From: Antitrichia curtipendula
Lineage: Eukaryota; Streptophyta; Bryopsida; Hypnales; Leucodontaceae
Direction: 5' to 3'
Assembly (NCBI GenBank): GCA_951230915.1
Contig: OX579636.1
Span: forward strand, 29,943,567 to 30,007,566
DNA: 64,000 bases
Shown: one piece after another, positions 49,801 to 61,162 of the stretch
Position numbering within the stretch: position 1 is the first letter of the stretch
Layout: every line of letters begins with the position of its first letter
Notes under the pieces: model-generated
The model's input: the letters and a program-made list of their open reading frames with translations, nothing else
What the model was told of the DNA's origin: nothing
The model's database searches: none
Position numbers and translations under genes: made by a program

Positions 49801-51807
49801 AGAGAACAGAGGCAAATGACATCAACAACTGGGAATGAGATTAAAATTAAAAACGAGGACAAGAGAATTACCAATCTCATACCTCCTTCAACCAGTCAGG
49901 GGTAAGCGCCGGATTAGCAACCGCGACAATTTTCAAAAGTTTCTTGTAATGCCGATCGGTTGAGTCCTTAATTGCACCTTTCATAGTCGCTGCAATTGCC
50001 TCCCTGGAGACTTCGACCTCTTGATTGTCTTCCTTCAGTTTGCGAATCGCTACATCAGCAGCGGCACTAATCTCTTGCTGGATGGCAACGTGGCAGGCAA
50101 GAATGAGTATGTATATGGTAAGAATTCGTAGGGACAAGATGAAGCCTTCACAAAATGAAAAATACAAAAGGTAATAGAAGGGTACTGCGTACCTTAAAAA
50201 TGAATCCAGTGAATATAAGTAACGGCATAGTATACCAGGTCGTCTGCGTGTGCGTCTTGCATATCTTTACCTCATCCTCTGTCAATAACTCCTGGAACTT
50301 ATCAAGGTCCATAACTCCGTACTTCTGAACCCGGTAGAGGGTATGCACGAGATTGGTTTTTACATGGGAGTTCTCTGTGTGCCTATGAATCCACATGATG
50401 TAGAGCGTAAGTAACAGATAAAACACAAAAAACTGAAACCAATAAGAGAAAATCAATGTTGCTACACCAATGTGAGTACATGAATGATTGATTGGATTCT
50501 CTTACATATTGATGTCATGCATCGCCTGCATTGCCACCTCAATGCGGTCTGTAGTGTCAAGGACAATGGAGTCCACGCATACATGCCAAGCAGGATCATG
50601 GCTATGCAGCCTTTGAATGTGGTTCATCCAAGCAATTCGTCTGTGATTTCCGTCGCAGACGAAGAACTTGTAATCCACCAAATGCTTTACAGACGGAACT
50701 GAGAGTAGCCGCGCGTTGAATGAGTCATTAACTGAGTTCCATATTGGTCCCCACTCCTTCTTCTTGGCGTCACTGAAGATTGCCGTGTTCCCTGTCTCAT
50801 CAAAGTATGACACATAGAATACTCGTGCCCCTTTATCGTAACCGCGTGAGAACAGGTTGTCAAGGTGAGTCAAGTCACACGAAAACGTCGGGCGCACCAT
50901 GGGCATTGGTACCAACCTACACAGAGGTATCTTCATGCGGGAATTCTCATCAGATGTCATCTTCAAACTGTTAATGACTGTAACTGTGTCGAATGTTTGA
51001 ATCCGACAAATGTCCTCCTCTTTAAACCTTGTTTCTACTCCAGGGATGTGATCGTCCCCCGAATCATCTCCCTTGATGTCGAGCTCCTGGGCACCTTGAT
51101 CATTGGATACTACCTCCACCTCCCGAGCAAGACGGATCCATTTCCCCTAGTCCTAGTGAAAAATCCAACAATCAAAATAGGCAACACAAATTCACAGTTC
51201 ATTCATTAAAGTTGCAATCCCTCGATTGTGGAGCATGGGACAACAGAAACGAGCCCTGTTCATAGTCGGTCAAGCCATTTACTATAATTTGTCATCAATC
51301 CAAATGATCCTAGGAAGTGGAGCATGGGCAAGGCTTGGACGGGGATCTATATATCCCGCAACATAATATGAAGATATCATCATCAGACATGACATGGGAG
51401 TCTACACCCTCTCTGTCACAAGTGCAATACTCGAAACTGGACTCTGATATTGACAAGGCTAGTGAACAACTTCCTGACGAACTACAACTTGAATCAAATG
51501 TAGACCAAACAACGTCCATATCGAGACGGTCATAGTTGACTACAATTCTTGGATACAGGTTCTCTAGGTCGCCTACCATCTGTCCCAGGGCTGGAGGTGG
51601 GATCAGCAAGTCGACGGAAGCTGCTTGCGGGATAGCTTCTTGTTGGATAAGTAGATGAGGATCGTCAGCCTCCCCTTGAACATCAGTCTCCTGGACTCCC
51701 GGATCGTCATTGGGTTGACCTCCATGTCCAGCACCACTCTCAATCTGTATAGACAATCCTGTCCTGAATTTAGTACTAAGCGGTTTCATGAACACGCGCT
51801 TGACCAC
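46822..51807 (-). CDS. ParB-like/DNA methyltransferase-like fusion protein, copy 2 (spliced, open)
   Basis: Exons: possible 5' exon 51807 to about 51310; then 51146-50506, 50382-50193, 50077-49883, 49795-49580, 49439-49204, 48998-48329, 48168-47818, 47735-47462, 47369-47169 and a last exon ending at 47060 (acceptor at 47077, ending SKAKK) or 46822 (acceptor at 47072). Order of domains: acidic leader; PLCRLVPMPMVRPTFSCD and CDGNHRRIAWMNH (ParB-like); helical middle (VKTNLVHTLYRVQKYG, LTLEKLQMIA); a Lys/Glu-rich coiled coil (EAKKKSEENKKKAEGHKKK); then the methyltransferase part, with VDFMFVDVPEG in the motif IV place and VVDCTASTGSIRACHATQR followed by HILGFEENKNIF as motif I. Motif IV before motif I is the beta-class order of N6/N4 aminomethyltransferases. 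The catalytic [DNS]PP[YFW] box is not seen. All placed exons are open. Nuclear DNA role inferred. Confidence 0.7.
47169..48168 (-). other. Methyltransferase-like region of copy 2 (three exons)
   Basis: Exon 48168-47818 has VDFMFVDVPEGLHIP, then a segment like the target-recognition side of such enzymes (GSGALFLIYPASS). Exon 47735-47462 has MPWRGPREKGCEFMQMLIE and ends inside motif I. Exon 47369-47169 completes it: the codon GGT is split by the intron as G|GT, giving CTASTGSIRACHATQR then HILGFEEN. In active enzymes this reads like D.F.G.G followed by G.E, with the AdoMet-binding Gly residues. Here D..ASTG and GFEEN are kept. Confidence 0.6.
50506..51146 (-). other. ParB-like domain exon of copy 2
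   Basis: The exon opens in frame after the acceptor at 51147 (gactag|GGG) and reads GKWIRLAREVEVV, so coding sequence must precede it. It ends ATCAATAT|GTAAG, the same phase as the copy 1 exon (ATCAACAA|GTGAG). It contains the DGNHRRIAWMN motif near 50630-50665. Confidence 0.65.
51310..51807 (-). CDS. Possible 5' exon of the copy 2 gene
   Basis: An open stretch follows an acceptor (gatgccaaccag) at 51808 and ends in a stop at 51310. A donor such as GAGAGG|GTGTAG near 51410 would join it to the ParB exon. It is Asp/Gln/Pro-rich, then Ser/Cys-rich (SSCSSSGSCSLALSISESS) and acidic (SDDDIFIL). Its first residues are encoded by sequence that matches the satellite monomer next door, so the exon seems partly built from, or a source of, the repeat. 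Confidence 0.35.
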   Translation of the reverse strand: MVKRVFMKPLSTKFRTGLSIQIESGAGHGGQPNDDPGVQETDVQGEADDPHLLIQQEAIPQAASVDLLIPPPALGQMVGDLENLYPRIVVNYDRLDMDVVWSTFDSSCSSSGSCSLALSISESSFEYCTCDREGVDSHVMSDDDIFILCCGIYRSPSKPCPCSTS

Positions 51808-54800
51808 TGGTTGGCATCACCGAGCATAGGTTGAGACTCACGAATGACCCTCTCGGTCCCGAGACTGGGGGCCACACCCTAAACCGTATACACAGTCGAG
51901 AACCCAACACACATAACAAGGCAGTCACACGAAAATGGAAGACCTCCCGCCAACAAGACTTTTAACTGAATGCCGTATACCCCGTCCACCAATTAGTACT
52001 AAGAGGACACAATGAATACCTGGTCTGTGATTGGTTACGATCACCGAGCATAGCCTCAGGACCTCCAGTGGCCCTCTCGGTCCCGAGACTGGGGGGCGGA
52101 CCCAAAGCCGTATTCACAGACAAGAAACCAATATGAATACCAAGGCAGTCATGCGAAATGGAAATTGTTTCCGAAACAAGACATGTATCAGAAGAGGACA
52201 AGACCAACACCTAGTCAGTGACTTCTTTCGATAACCGAGCATAGCCTCAAGACCCCTTGCGGGTGTCTCGGTCTCGAGACTGGGGGGCACAATACACTCC
52301 GCATGCACAGACGAGAAACCAATATGAACACAAAGCCAGTCAAACGAAAACGAAATCGCTCTCGAGGACGAGACTAGTATCAGAATGTCAATTCCCTTGT
52401 CCAGATTTTATTACTACGAGGATACAACCGACAACTGATCGGATACTTGTTGCGATTACCGAGCATAGCCTCACCCCCCCCTGTGAGCCTCTCGGTCCCG
52501 AGAGTGAGAGGCACAGCACACGCCGTATGCATAACCATGAAACCAATTTGAATATCAAGGCAGTCATGCGAAAAAGAAATTGTTCTCGAGAACGAGACTA
52601 GTATCAGAGTGTTGACTCCCTGTTCAGATTCTACTACTACGAGGACACAACGAACACAAGGTCTTTGACTTAAGACAATTGTCGAGCATAGCCATACACC
52701 CCCCTGTGGGCCTCTCGGTCCCGAGACTGGTGGGCTGACCCTAAGCCGTATGTACAGCCGAGAAACCAATATGAATGCAAAGGCAGTTGAGGTAAATCGA
52801 AATCGTTCTTGAGAGCGCGACTAGTATCAGAATGTTGATTCCCTTGTCCAGATTTTATTACTACGAGGACACAACAAACAAGTGGTTGGGGACTTATTGC
52901 AATCACCGAGCGTAGCCTCACCTCCCCAAGTGGCCCTCTCGGTCCCGAGACTGGTGGGCTGACTCTAAGCCGTATGCACAGCCGAGAATCCAATTTGATA
53001 ATCAAGGCAGTCATGAGAAAATCTAAGTGCTTCTGAGAATAGGGCTACTAATAGAATGCCGACTCTCCTGTACAGAATTTAGTACTAAGAGGACGAATGC
53101 AACAGCTGGCGTGTCACTCAAGGGATCACTGAGCATAGCCTCAGGACCTCCAGCGGCCCTCTCGGTCCCAAGACTGGTGAGCTGACCCTAAGCCTTATGC
53201 ACAGCCGAGATACCAATTTGATTATCAAGGCAGTCATGCAAAAAAGAAATTGTTCTCGAGAACAAGGCATGTACGAGAATGGTGATTTATTTTTCCACAT
53301 TTTATTCCTACGAGGACACAACGAACACCTGGTCGGGGACTTAAGACGATTGCCGAGCATAGGGTCACCCCCTGGTGTGAGCCTCTCGGTGCCGAGATTG
53401 GGGGGGAACCACACACCGTATGCACAGCCGAGAAACCAATATGAATACAAGGGCAGTCATGCTAAAACAAAATCGTTCTCGAGAACGGGACTAGTATCAG
53501 AATGTTGATTCCCTTGTCCAGATATTATTACTGCGAGGACACAACGAACAAATGGTCGGGGACTTATTGCGATCACCGAGCATAGCCTCACCCCCCCAAG
53601 TGGCCCTCTCGGTCTCGAGACTGGTGGGCTGACCCTAAGCCGTATGCACAGACGAGAATCCAATATGAATGCAAAGGCAATTGAGGTAAAACAAAATCGT
53701 TCTTGAGAGCGCGACTAAGAGCAGAATGTTGATTCCCTTGTCCAGATTCTATTACTACGAGGACACATCCGGCAGCTGGTCGGAGACTTGTTGCGATCAT
53801 CGAGCATAGCCTCAACCCCTCCTGTGAGCCTCTCGGTCCCGAGACTGGTGGGCTGACCCTAAGCCGTATGCACAGCCGTATAAACCAATATGAATACAAG
53901 GGCAGTTACCGAAAATGAAATCGTTCTTGAGGACGGGACTAGTGTCAGAGTGTTGATTCCCTATCCAGATTCTACTACGGTGAGGACAAAACGAACACCT
54001 GGTCAGTGATTACATTCAATCACCGAGCATAGACTCAAGACCCCCGGCCCGTCTCTCGGTCCCGAGAGACCAGGGCACAACACACGCCGTATGCAAAGAT
54101 GAGAAACCAATATGAATACAAAGGCAGTCATGCGAAAAGAAAATCGTTATCGGGAACAAGACATGTATCAGAGTGTCGATTTTCCTGTCCAGATATTCGT
54201 ACTATGAGGACACAACCAAGCACTGGTCGGAGACTTGTTGCGATCACCAAGCATAGCCTTGTACCCTCGTATGAGCCTCTCGGTCCCAAGACATCTGGGG
54301 TGACCCTACGCCGTATGCACAGCCGCTAAACCAATATTTATACAAGGACAAACATGCTAAAAGGAAATCGTTCTTGCGACGGGACTAGTATCAGAATGAT
54401 GATTATGTTCTCTACATTTTACTACTACTTCGACATAGCCAACAAGTGGTCGGAGACTTAATGCGATCACCGAGCATATGCTCCCCCCCTCATGTGAGCC
54501 TCTCGGTCTCGAGACTGGGGGGCTGACCCTAAACCGTATGCAGAGCCAAGAAACCAATATGAATACAAGGGCAGTCATGCTAAAACGAAATCGTTCTCGA
54601 AAACAAGACTAGTATCAGAATGTTGATTCCCTTGTCCAAATTTTATTACTACGAGGACACAACCGACAACTGGTCGGAGACTTGTTGCGATCACCGAGCA
54701 TAGCCTCACCCCCCCAAGTGGCCCTCTCAGTCCCAAGACTGGGGGGTACACCACACGCCGTATGCACGACCGAGAAACCAATTTGATAATCAAGGCAGTC

Positions 54801-55680
54801 ATGAGAAAATCTAAGTGCTTCCGAAAACAGGGCTACTAATTATATGCCGACTCTCCTGTACAGAGTTCAGTACTACGAGGACAAATGCAACAGTTGGCCT
54901 GTCACTCAAGGAATCACCGAGCATAGCCTCACCCCCCCATGTGAGGCTTTCGGTCCCGAGACTTGGTGGCTGACCCTAAGCCGTATGCACTGCTGAGAAA
55001 CCAATTTGAATATCAAGGCAGTCAAGAGAAAATCTAAGTGATTTCGAAAGCAGGGCTACGAATTGAATGCCGACTCTCCTGTACAAAATTCAGTACTACG
55101 AGGACGAAACCAACAGCTCGCCTGTCACTCGAGGGATCACCGAGCATAGCCTCAGGAGCTCAAGTGGCCCTCTTGGTCCCAAGACTCGGGGGCTGACCCT
55201 AAGCCGTATGCACAGCCAAGAAACCAATTTGAATATCAAGGCAGTCATGCAAAAAAGAAATTGTTCTCGAGAACAAGGCATGTACGAGAATGGTGATTTA
55301 GGTCTCCACATTTTATTACTACGAGGACACAACGAACACCTGGTCGGACACTTAAGACGATTGTCGAGCATAGGGTCACCCCCTGGTGTGAGCCTCTCGG
55401 TCTTGAGACTGGGGGGGGAACCACACGCCGTATGCACAGCCGAGAAACCAATATGAATACAAGGGCAGTCATGCTAAAACAAAATCGTTCTCGGGAACTC
55501 GACTAGTATCAGAATGTTGATTCCCTTGTCCAGATATTATTACTGCGAGGACACAACCAACAAGTGGTCGGAGACTTAGTGCGGTCACCGAGCATAGCTT
55601 CATCCCCCCAGTGGCCCTCTCGGTCCCGAGACTGGGAAGCGCACCACAAGCCGTATGCACAGCCGGAGAAACACAACGTC
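51750..55680. repeat. Satellite array, about 18 units of 223-224 bp
   Basis: The anchor gagcatagcctca (with changes) starts near 51822, 52046, 52237, 52461, 52684, 52908, 53131, 53355, 53578, 53802, 54025, 54249, 54472, 54696, 54919, 55142, 55366 and 55590. Spacing is 223 or 224 bases except for one short unit of 191. Each unit also carries the inverted repeat tctcggtcccgaga, the words 'ccgtatgcacagcc', 'aaaccaatatgaat', 'caaggcagtcatg', 'tcgttctcgagaac' and 'ttactacgaggacaca'. A period of 223 is not a multiple of three, so frames inside it are not conserved and it is not coding. Confidence 0.9.
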
Positions 55681-55839
55681 GTTGACAAACCCTCATTGAC
55701 ATTGAATTTGTAAATTCACCCTCCTGTATCACGCCGCTGCAATCCACACTCATGGCTGTCTGGTTAACTCATTTTCTTCATCACTCGCGCTAAAACCCTA
55801 ATCTTGGAAATGGAAGAACTTACCACTGGAGGTGGTCGC

Positions 55840-56155
55840 ACTGTAGACTCTATGTTCTCCGTTCCTTGCTTGTTTCGGCGTGACCTGAGGTTTGGTCGCT
55901 GAATCTCCATGTCGAACTGCCAAACAGTCCACCCGAATAGAAGCCTGAAAACTCCTGAGGACACAACCGCAAGCATTGACTAAAGAATTGACAATTTGAA
56001 TGAACATACAGTGCAGTGAAGCAAGCAACACAATGAGAAAATATCACAGAGGCAAAACATACCGAGGTGCTTCTTTTTCGGCGGGTGAGGGTGGAAGATC
56101 TCGGCAATAAGGTGCTGCTTGGAACTAGACGGATTTGGTAGCCTCCGTGAAGGGG
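55840..56155 (-). CDS. Candidate 5' exons of the copy 2 gene, beyond the satellite
   Basis: On the minus strand one open stretch ends at a strong donor near 56065 (ACCTCG|GTATGT) and carries a basic patch (LTRRKRSTS). A second lies between an acceptor near 55950 and a donor near 55823 (CCAGTG|GTAAGT). If used, the satellite would lie within an intron of the copy 2 gene. No counterpart could be shown in copy 1. Confidence 0.25.
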
Positions 56156-58680
56156 GACGTCACCAGCAATGGGTGAGGCTTCATCAGCAGGGGGATCGGG
56201 GTGTCATCCACCTGGTGAACCTGGTGTTTAAGGAGATCGGGGTGTCATCCACCTGGTGATCGGGGGGTCATCCACCTAAACTCCATATTCATTTTAATTA
56301 ATACATATAACTACCAGCTCTAGAAGGTAAAGCTGAATACATTGGAGGGATTCATTTCAGGAAGTTCATTATCACAAAATCCTTCGACCGGGGGTACCCT
56401 TACCCATGACCATTCAACTTTGGGGTTCTTTACATATTGTGTGTTAATGGATAGCACAAACTGATGAACCTGATTCGTAATAGAATTAGAATTCCAAATT
56501 ACTTTCGTGTTACATCTTCAGATCCACTTTAGAAGTGACGATTACGAGTACAGTGACGGTTATGGATGAAGCTAACTTAGACTGCTCCTTGATCGTTCAG
56601 GATGTACTACTGAGATTATTGCAAATGTCCTACGTGTTTTATAATTTACAATATATCCAGTGGTCATGGATCTTGGAGATACAATGATTAATTTCGGATC
56701 CTTCCATTATAGAGATTCTTTTTACGTTGGACGTACAGTGGCTAACCACCCTCGGAGGGCCGGCTTTGGTTGTGGAACGTGCATTTAATTTGAGATGGGA
56801 GTGGTATTGTGCTAGTTGTAAATGATCAACCACTTATTCCGATGAGATTTTAGTAATCATTAAGAGTTTTTCGTATACGATTGACTGTATTTTATGAGGA
56901 CATATTTAGTGAGTAGGAGTGACAATTTCCTGACGGTTGTCAGTGATTGCTGGACTTCATAGTTTGAGTTTTCTTGGAAGTATACACTGTATTGCATAAC
57001 ATTTGGATTTAGTAATTGTATTCTGAAGTATAAGTATTCTTGCAACATAATTATGAATGGTACCTTTTCTCATAAATTGTTTTTTGTTATTGATTATGTT
57101 CGCTGGATTGGCGGTTGGGTATTGTGAGCCCTCAAGTTAGCACTTGAAGCTCTGGATTTATTTTTCACAATTTATTGTTAGTTTTTAGTGTTAATTCACG
57201 CAAAATAGCATGAATTAGTAGTTGAGAGGAATTTGGTAGAAGTCCTTACCAGGTTAGTGAGGAACCTTTCTAATTCATGGAAAGCACAAAATACTATGTT
57301 TTTCTATGTTTATGTCTTAAGTTCAGTGTCTTAGAGTCCGTATTAACGTATTAGAGAAATGTGATGAAGTGAGAGTTAGCCAGTTCTAGTGTCTTGTCCA
57401 TGTAACACTTGACGTGTGAATACATGTGACATCCTGGCTAAAGTGCAAGAGTCTATATCAAGGTTTAGAAGTATCTCGATCCAATTCATGTAGAACATGG
57501 ATTAGTTACATGAAGACCTATAAATGTTGAAGAATATGAATCAGAATGCAAAGTAGAAGAAGGGCGAGGTGATTGGAGCTTACAGAAAGGTGCTTTTAGG
57601 GTAAAAGCATGCCAAGAGATCAACAGCGGAGCTAATCATCCACAACAACCCCGGTACCAGAATAATTTCCCCCCGGGCAGAAATTATTAAGGAATTGCTA
57701 AAATTAGCATCCTTATTGGAGGTTTGGTTTTGCCCTTGGCCTTTGGACACTTCCTAAAAGATTGCCCAAAAGTTTCAGGATTTTACAAAACTCCACGATG
57801 ACTCCATGGGAAGTCAACCGCCTTTGAAACTGATGGTAATTTCTTAGAAATTACCCATAGTGCGGTAAAATCTCACTAAAAATTAGAATAGAGTTTTATG
57901 TATTAGATAAGCGACTTGTCAAGTTTGAAGACTTTCTGATAGTCAGAAGTACCCGAATCGGCAACAACATCAAATTTAACAAGAATTTACAACACGACGG
58001 CAAGTTGACCGGCGAGCCAGGAGCTAGCGGTGTCCGAATGTCGCAAACAAGGAATGTTTTCTTACTATCACGAACCTTCCAAGCAATCCTATCTAGTTAG
58101 TTTTCTCGGGAAACTCAAATTCCATTAGTTGGGATTTTGACTTTTCTTTAGAATTACCGTTAGTGGTTTTTACGAATATTTACAGCCTGGAAGAAGGGGG
58201 TAGGGGGGCCTCTAGACTAATTGGGGTCTTCTGAACGCAATGGCGCAATCGGTTTTCAAATTGGAGTTTTTCCCTAAAAGATAGATAGGGTCAGCTCTTA
58301 GTTTGACTTTTTTAGAGTAATTTGTAGTAATTCGAGGTTAATTAACAAAATATCTTGGTAAAAATCGAAGATTGGATTTAGTTAAGATGTCAAATCTTTC
58401 CTTTAAAAGCCAATTTAGATTAAACTAAGAATATTTGGGATTGACCTAGGATTAAATTGCAAAATATCTAGGTTAGTTAGGGTTATTTTCATAAAATCTT
58501 TGGGGAAAATCAAGGATTTGATTTAGGCAAGATTTCAAGGCTAATTAAAGCCTTCAAGGAACTTGCTTGAGGACCTTCCTTCCTATTAAACAAAGATTAA
58601 ATGCAAAATATCTCATAGTAGTTTAGAATTTAGTTAGGTAGTTAGTTAAACGTTTTTTAACTGACAACTTACCGGGGAGG
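56156..58680. other. Spacer between the divergent copy 2 genes
   Basis: No gene recognised. At 56194-56275 the block 'gggtgtcatccacctggtga' occurs in three imperfect copies. Confidence 0.4.
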
Positions 58681-58692
58681 GCTTGGCTCGAG

Positions 58693-58700
58693 TATAAAAG
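58693..58700 (+). promoter_or_regulatory. TATA box, possible promoter of the copy 2 transposase
   Basis: tataaaag in the context ctcgagtataaaaggcctcc is a textbook plant TATA box. It stands about 3.9 kb before the transposase ATG, so a long spliced leader would be required. It could also be the promoter of a separate inserted element. Confidence 0.45.
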
Positions 58701-59117
58701 GCCTCCCCTTGAGGTTGTCGGTACCGTCACTCTCATTTTCTTGGTACTGACACATTGTCAGACCAAAACTTATTTTCATTTCCTTATTGTTGCTCTGCTG
58801 TGCTACCAACACGTTGTTGGAGCACTTTAAGCCAAGAATTGGCTAATTCCTTCTATTTCTTTGCATTTTCCGTTAAATCTCTTGTGTTTTGAAGGACTAG
58901 AGGGTCCCTTCAAAACCTATTGCTTTCTTGTTTGAATTTGGAGGTCGAAAACCCCAAAACTTAATTCTTTGCCTAAATTACTTGAATACTAATCCACTGT
59001 AACGCGTGAACGCATTTGGTACTAAAATACTTAAAGCGGCGAGACTTGACCTTGCCAAAAGTATCTTAGACTAATTTCCTATTCAAAGTTTGTTGTATAA
59101 CGGAATTTGAGGTTTAA

Positions 59118-59250
59118 TTGCTAATGTTCGGTTAAACACTTTCATGTGTACCTCCTTTAGCAGTTAATTGATTGACTTTGACTTGAAATTTTGGAAGATA
59201 AGTTTCTAATGTTCGGTTAAACACTGTCATGTGTACCTCCTTTAGAATCT
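59118..59250. repeat. Direct repeat of about 41 bp
   Basis: The block ctaatgttcggttaaacact, followed by 'tcatgtgtacctcctttag', occurs at about 59121 and 59209 with a single difference. Confidence 0.65.
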
Positions 59251-59984
59251 AACTTTCGAAATACTTAAATTGGTTGAAGAAGCTCCGTTTGTCTTGGGAT
59301 TGACCCCGAACGGCAAAGCTTTGACTTTTTGAAACCTGGAAACAGATACTTGATACTTAAAATTGTTCGATTTGACCTGGGGTTGTCCCTGCACGGCGAA
59401 GCTTTCACCTCAACGAAATTTTACCTTGAAGCTTGAAAGAATACTTGGGAAAAAACCTTGGTGTGCTGGCTATTTAAGCAAAAAACCTTCATCAAGTGGC
59501 TCCCTTTCTTCCGCTAGAATTTGCTCATTTGCTTTTTGCTTCCCTTGCCAAAGTTATGGATTTTATTTTATTGTTTAGTTTTTAGTTTAGTTACTTTGCT
59601 AGTTATTAACCCAAAAATCCCTTAGTTAGAATTTGCTTGCTAGTTGCTTAGAAAAAAACCATCCAAAAAGCCTCAAATCATTAGTTAGATCCCATAGAAT
59701 TGCTTGCTTTAGTCATTATTTCCCCAAAACCCAAAAAAACAATTAGTTAAAAGTTGCTTTGTTTTAGAAGTAGTCAAATCCCAAAAATTAGCTTAGTTGA
59801 TCTCTTTCATTTTGATTAGTTTAGTTTAGTTTGTTTTTTCTTCCCTTCCAGTTAACCAGTCAGTTAATAGAAATTAGAATCAGTTCAAAGATTAGAAAAG
59901 GAGTTCAGTTCACAGGACGGACAGTCCGAAGGCAAGGACGCCCGAAGAGAAGACCATCGGACGGGACCAGGGTGACAGCACCAG

Positions 59985-60130
59985 CAGACCAGGACGACGG
60001 AACGGGCGACCAAGGCGACGGAACGAGCGACCAAGGCGACAGAACGAGAGACCAGGACGACGGAACGAGCGACCAAGACGACAGAACGGGCGACCAAGGC
60101 GACGGAACGAGCGACCAAGGCGACCAGCAC
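59985..60130. repeat. 21-bp minisatellite
   Basis: About 6.5 units of ggcgacggaacgagcgacca-like sequence. A plus-strand frame through it (59831-60187) would give a Gly/Asp/Gln/Thr heptapeptide repeat, but I see nothing else to support a protein. Confidence 0.75.
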
Positions 60131-60487
60131 GAGCAGAAGAGGGCCAGTACGTGTCAACACCAGGGTTTGGCTGAGTACGGAGTGTAGTGGCTGAGAGCGG
60201 AGTGGGTTTGGTCTGGAGTGAAGTCCAGGGGTCGAAAATCCAAAGTCTTCAAAGTCAATTATCTACAAAATTTCCATAAGCTAAGGCGGTTGTTGCCACG
60301 CTACCAACTTTTTTGCAAATTTTGGAAAATTTGAACACCAAGGATTTTGAACTAACATTCGCCTCGGTTCTTAAATCTCTCAAAACACCATCGCCAAGAA
60401 TTCAAACAATAACAACATCATAAGAAGTGGAAGAAAGCGAGATCATAAGAAGGTTAACAAGGGAGGACGAAGAATAAAGGAGTTAAG

Positions 60488-60700
60488 GTTAGTATCTTAC
60501 TATTGAGATTTGAATTGTTTTGATTCTTCTATTCTTTTCGTTAGTATCTTACTATTGAAATTTGGATTGTTTTGATTATTCTATTCTTTTCGTTAGTATC
60601 TTACTATTAAATTTTGGATTGTATTGATTATTCTATTCTTTTCGTTAGCATCTTACTATTGACGTTAGATTGTTTGGATTGCAAAATTCCTTTTACTATT
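60488..60700. repeat. 52-bp tandem repeat, nearly 4 units
   Basis: Units start gttagtatcttactatt at 60488, 60540 and 60592, and a changed one (gttagcatc) at 60644. Each contains agttagta-type bases close to a donor-like ggttagta, so it may be derived from intron sequence. Confidence 0.8.
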
Positions 60701-61090
60701 CATCGATAGATTTGTTTTGATTATTTTAAGCTTATTTTATTAGATTACTATTCATTCGGTTGATTTTAGTTATTAATTAAGATTCCAAAGACAAATTAGT
60801 TGTTGTTTTGTTGTTTGGGTTTTGTTTTATTAGGCCTAATAAGCCAAATAGATACAAACAAACACCAACTAATATCTTGGAATATTTAACAAAATAATGA
60901 ATAAACAATTGGCAATCGAATAAACTACTATTCATTGAAAACTTGGGAAAAATGAATTAAATTTATTATTTAATTTAATTTCCTAAAATCAAAGGATTAG
61001 TTTTAAATTGCCAAAACTAACAAACTTGGACTTTTTAGATAGGTTTAAGAAACAATAATACTAAGATTTCTTCCAAATACATGAAAGACA

Positions 61091-61162
61091 ATGGAGAATT
61101 TCGAGGAGACGATTATGATGGTGTTTTGCGATGATGGGACGATCGACATTCTCGATACTGAG
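61091..61162 (+). CDS. Possible small leader exon before the copy 2 transposase
   Basis: From ATG at 61091 the frame reads MENFEETIMMVFCDDGTIDI and reaches a good donor at 61163 (GAG|GTATGA). It is phase 0, but I could not find an acceptor that joins it in frame to the transposase, so it may be a short upstream frame. Confidence 0.25.

Noticed and set aside
51750..55680. CRISPR-like array
   Set aside because: Units of 223-224 bp repeat along their whole length, with no short repeat/unique spacer pattern, and the host is eukaryotic.
51750..55680. Reading frames inside the satellite, repeating similar peptides on the minus strand
   Set aside because: The period is not a multiple of three, so the similar peptides fall in different frames and are by-products of the repeat.
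59831..60187. Protein of Gly/Asp/Gln/Thr heptads
   Set aside because: It exists only because the 21-bp minisatellite is a multiple of three; both strands give repeat peptides and nothing else supports a gene.
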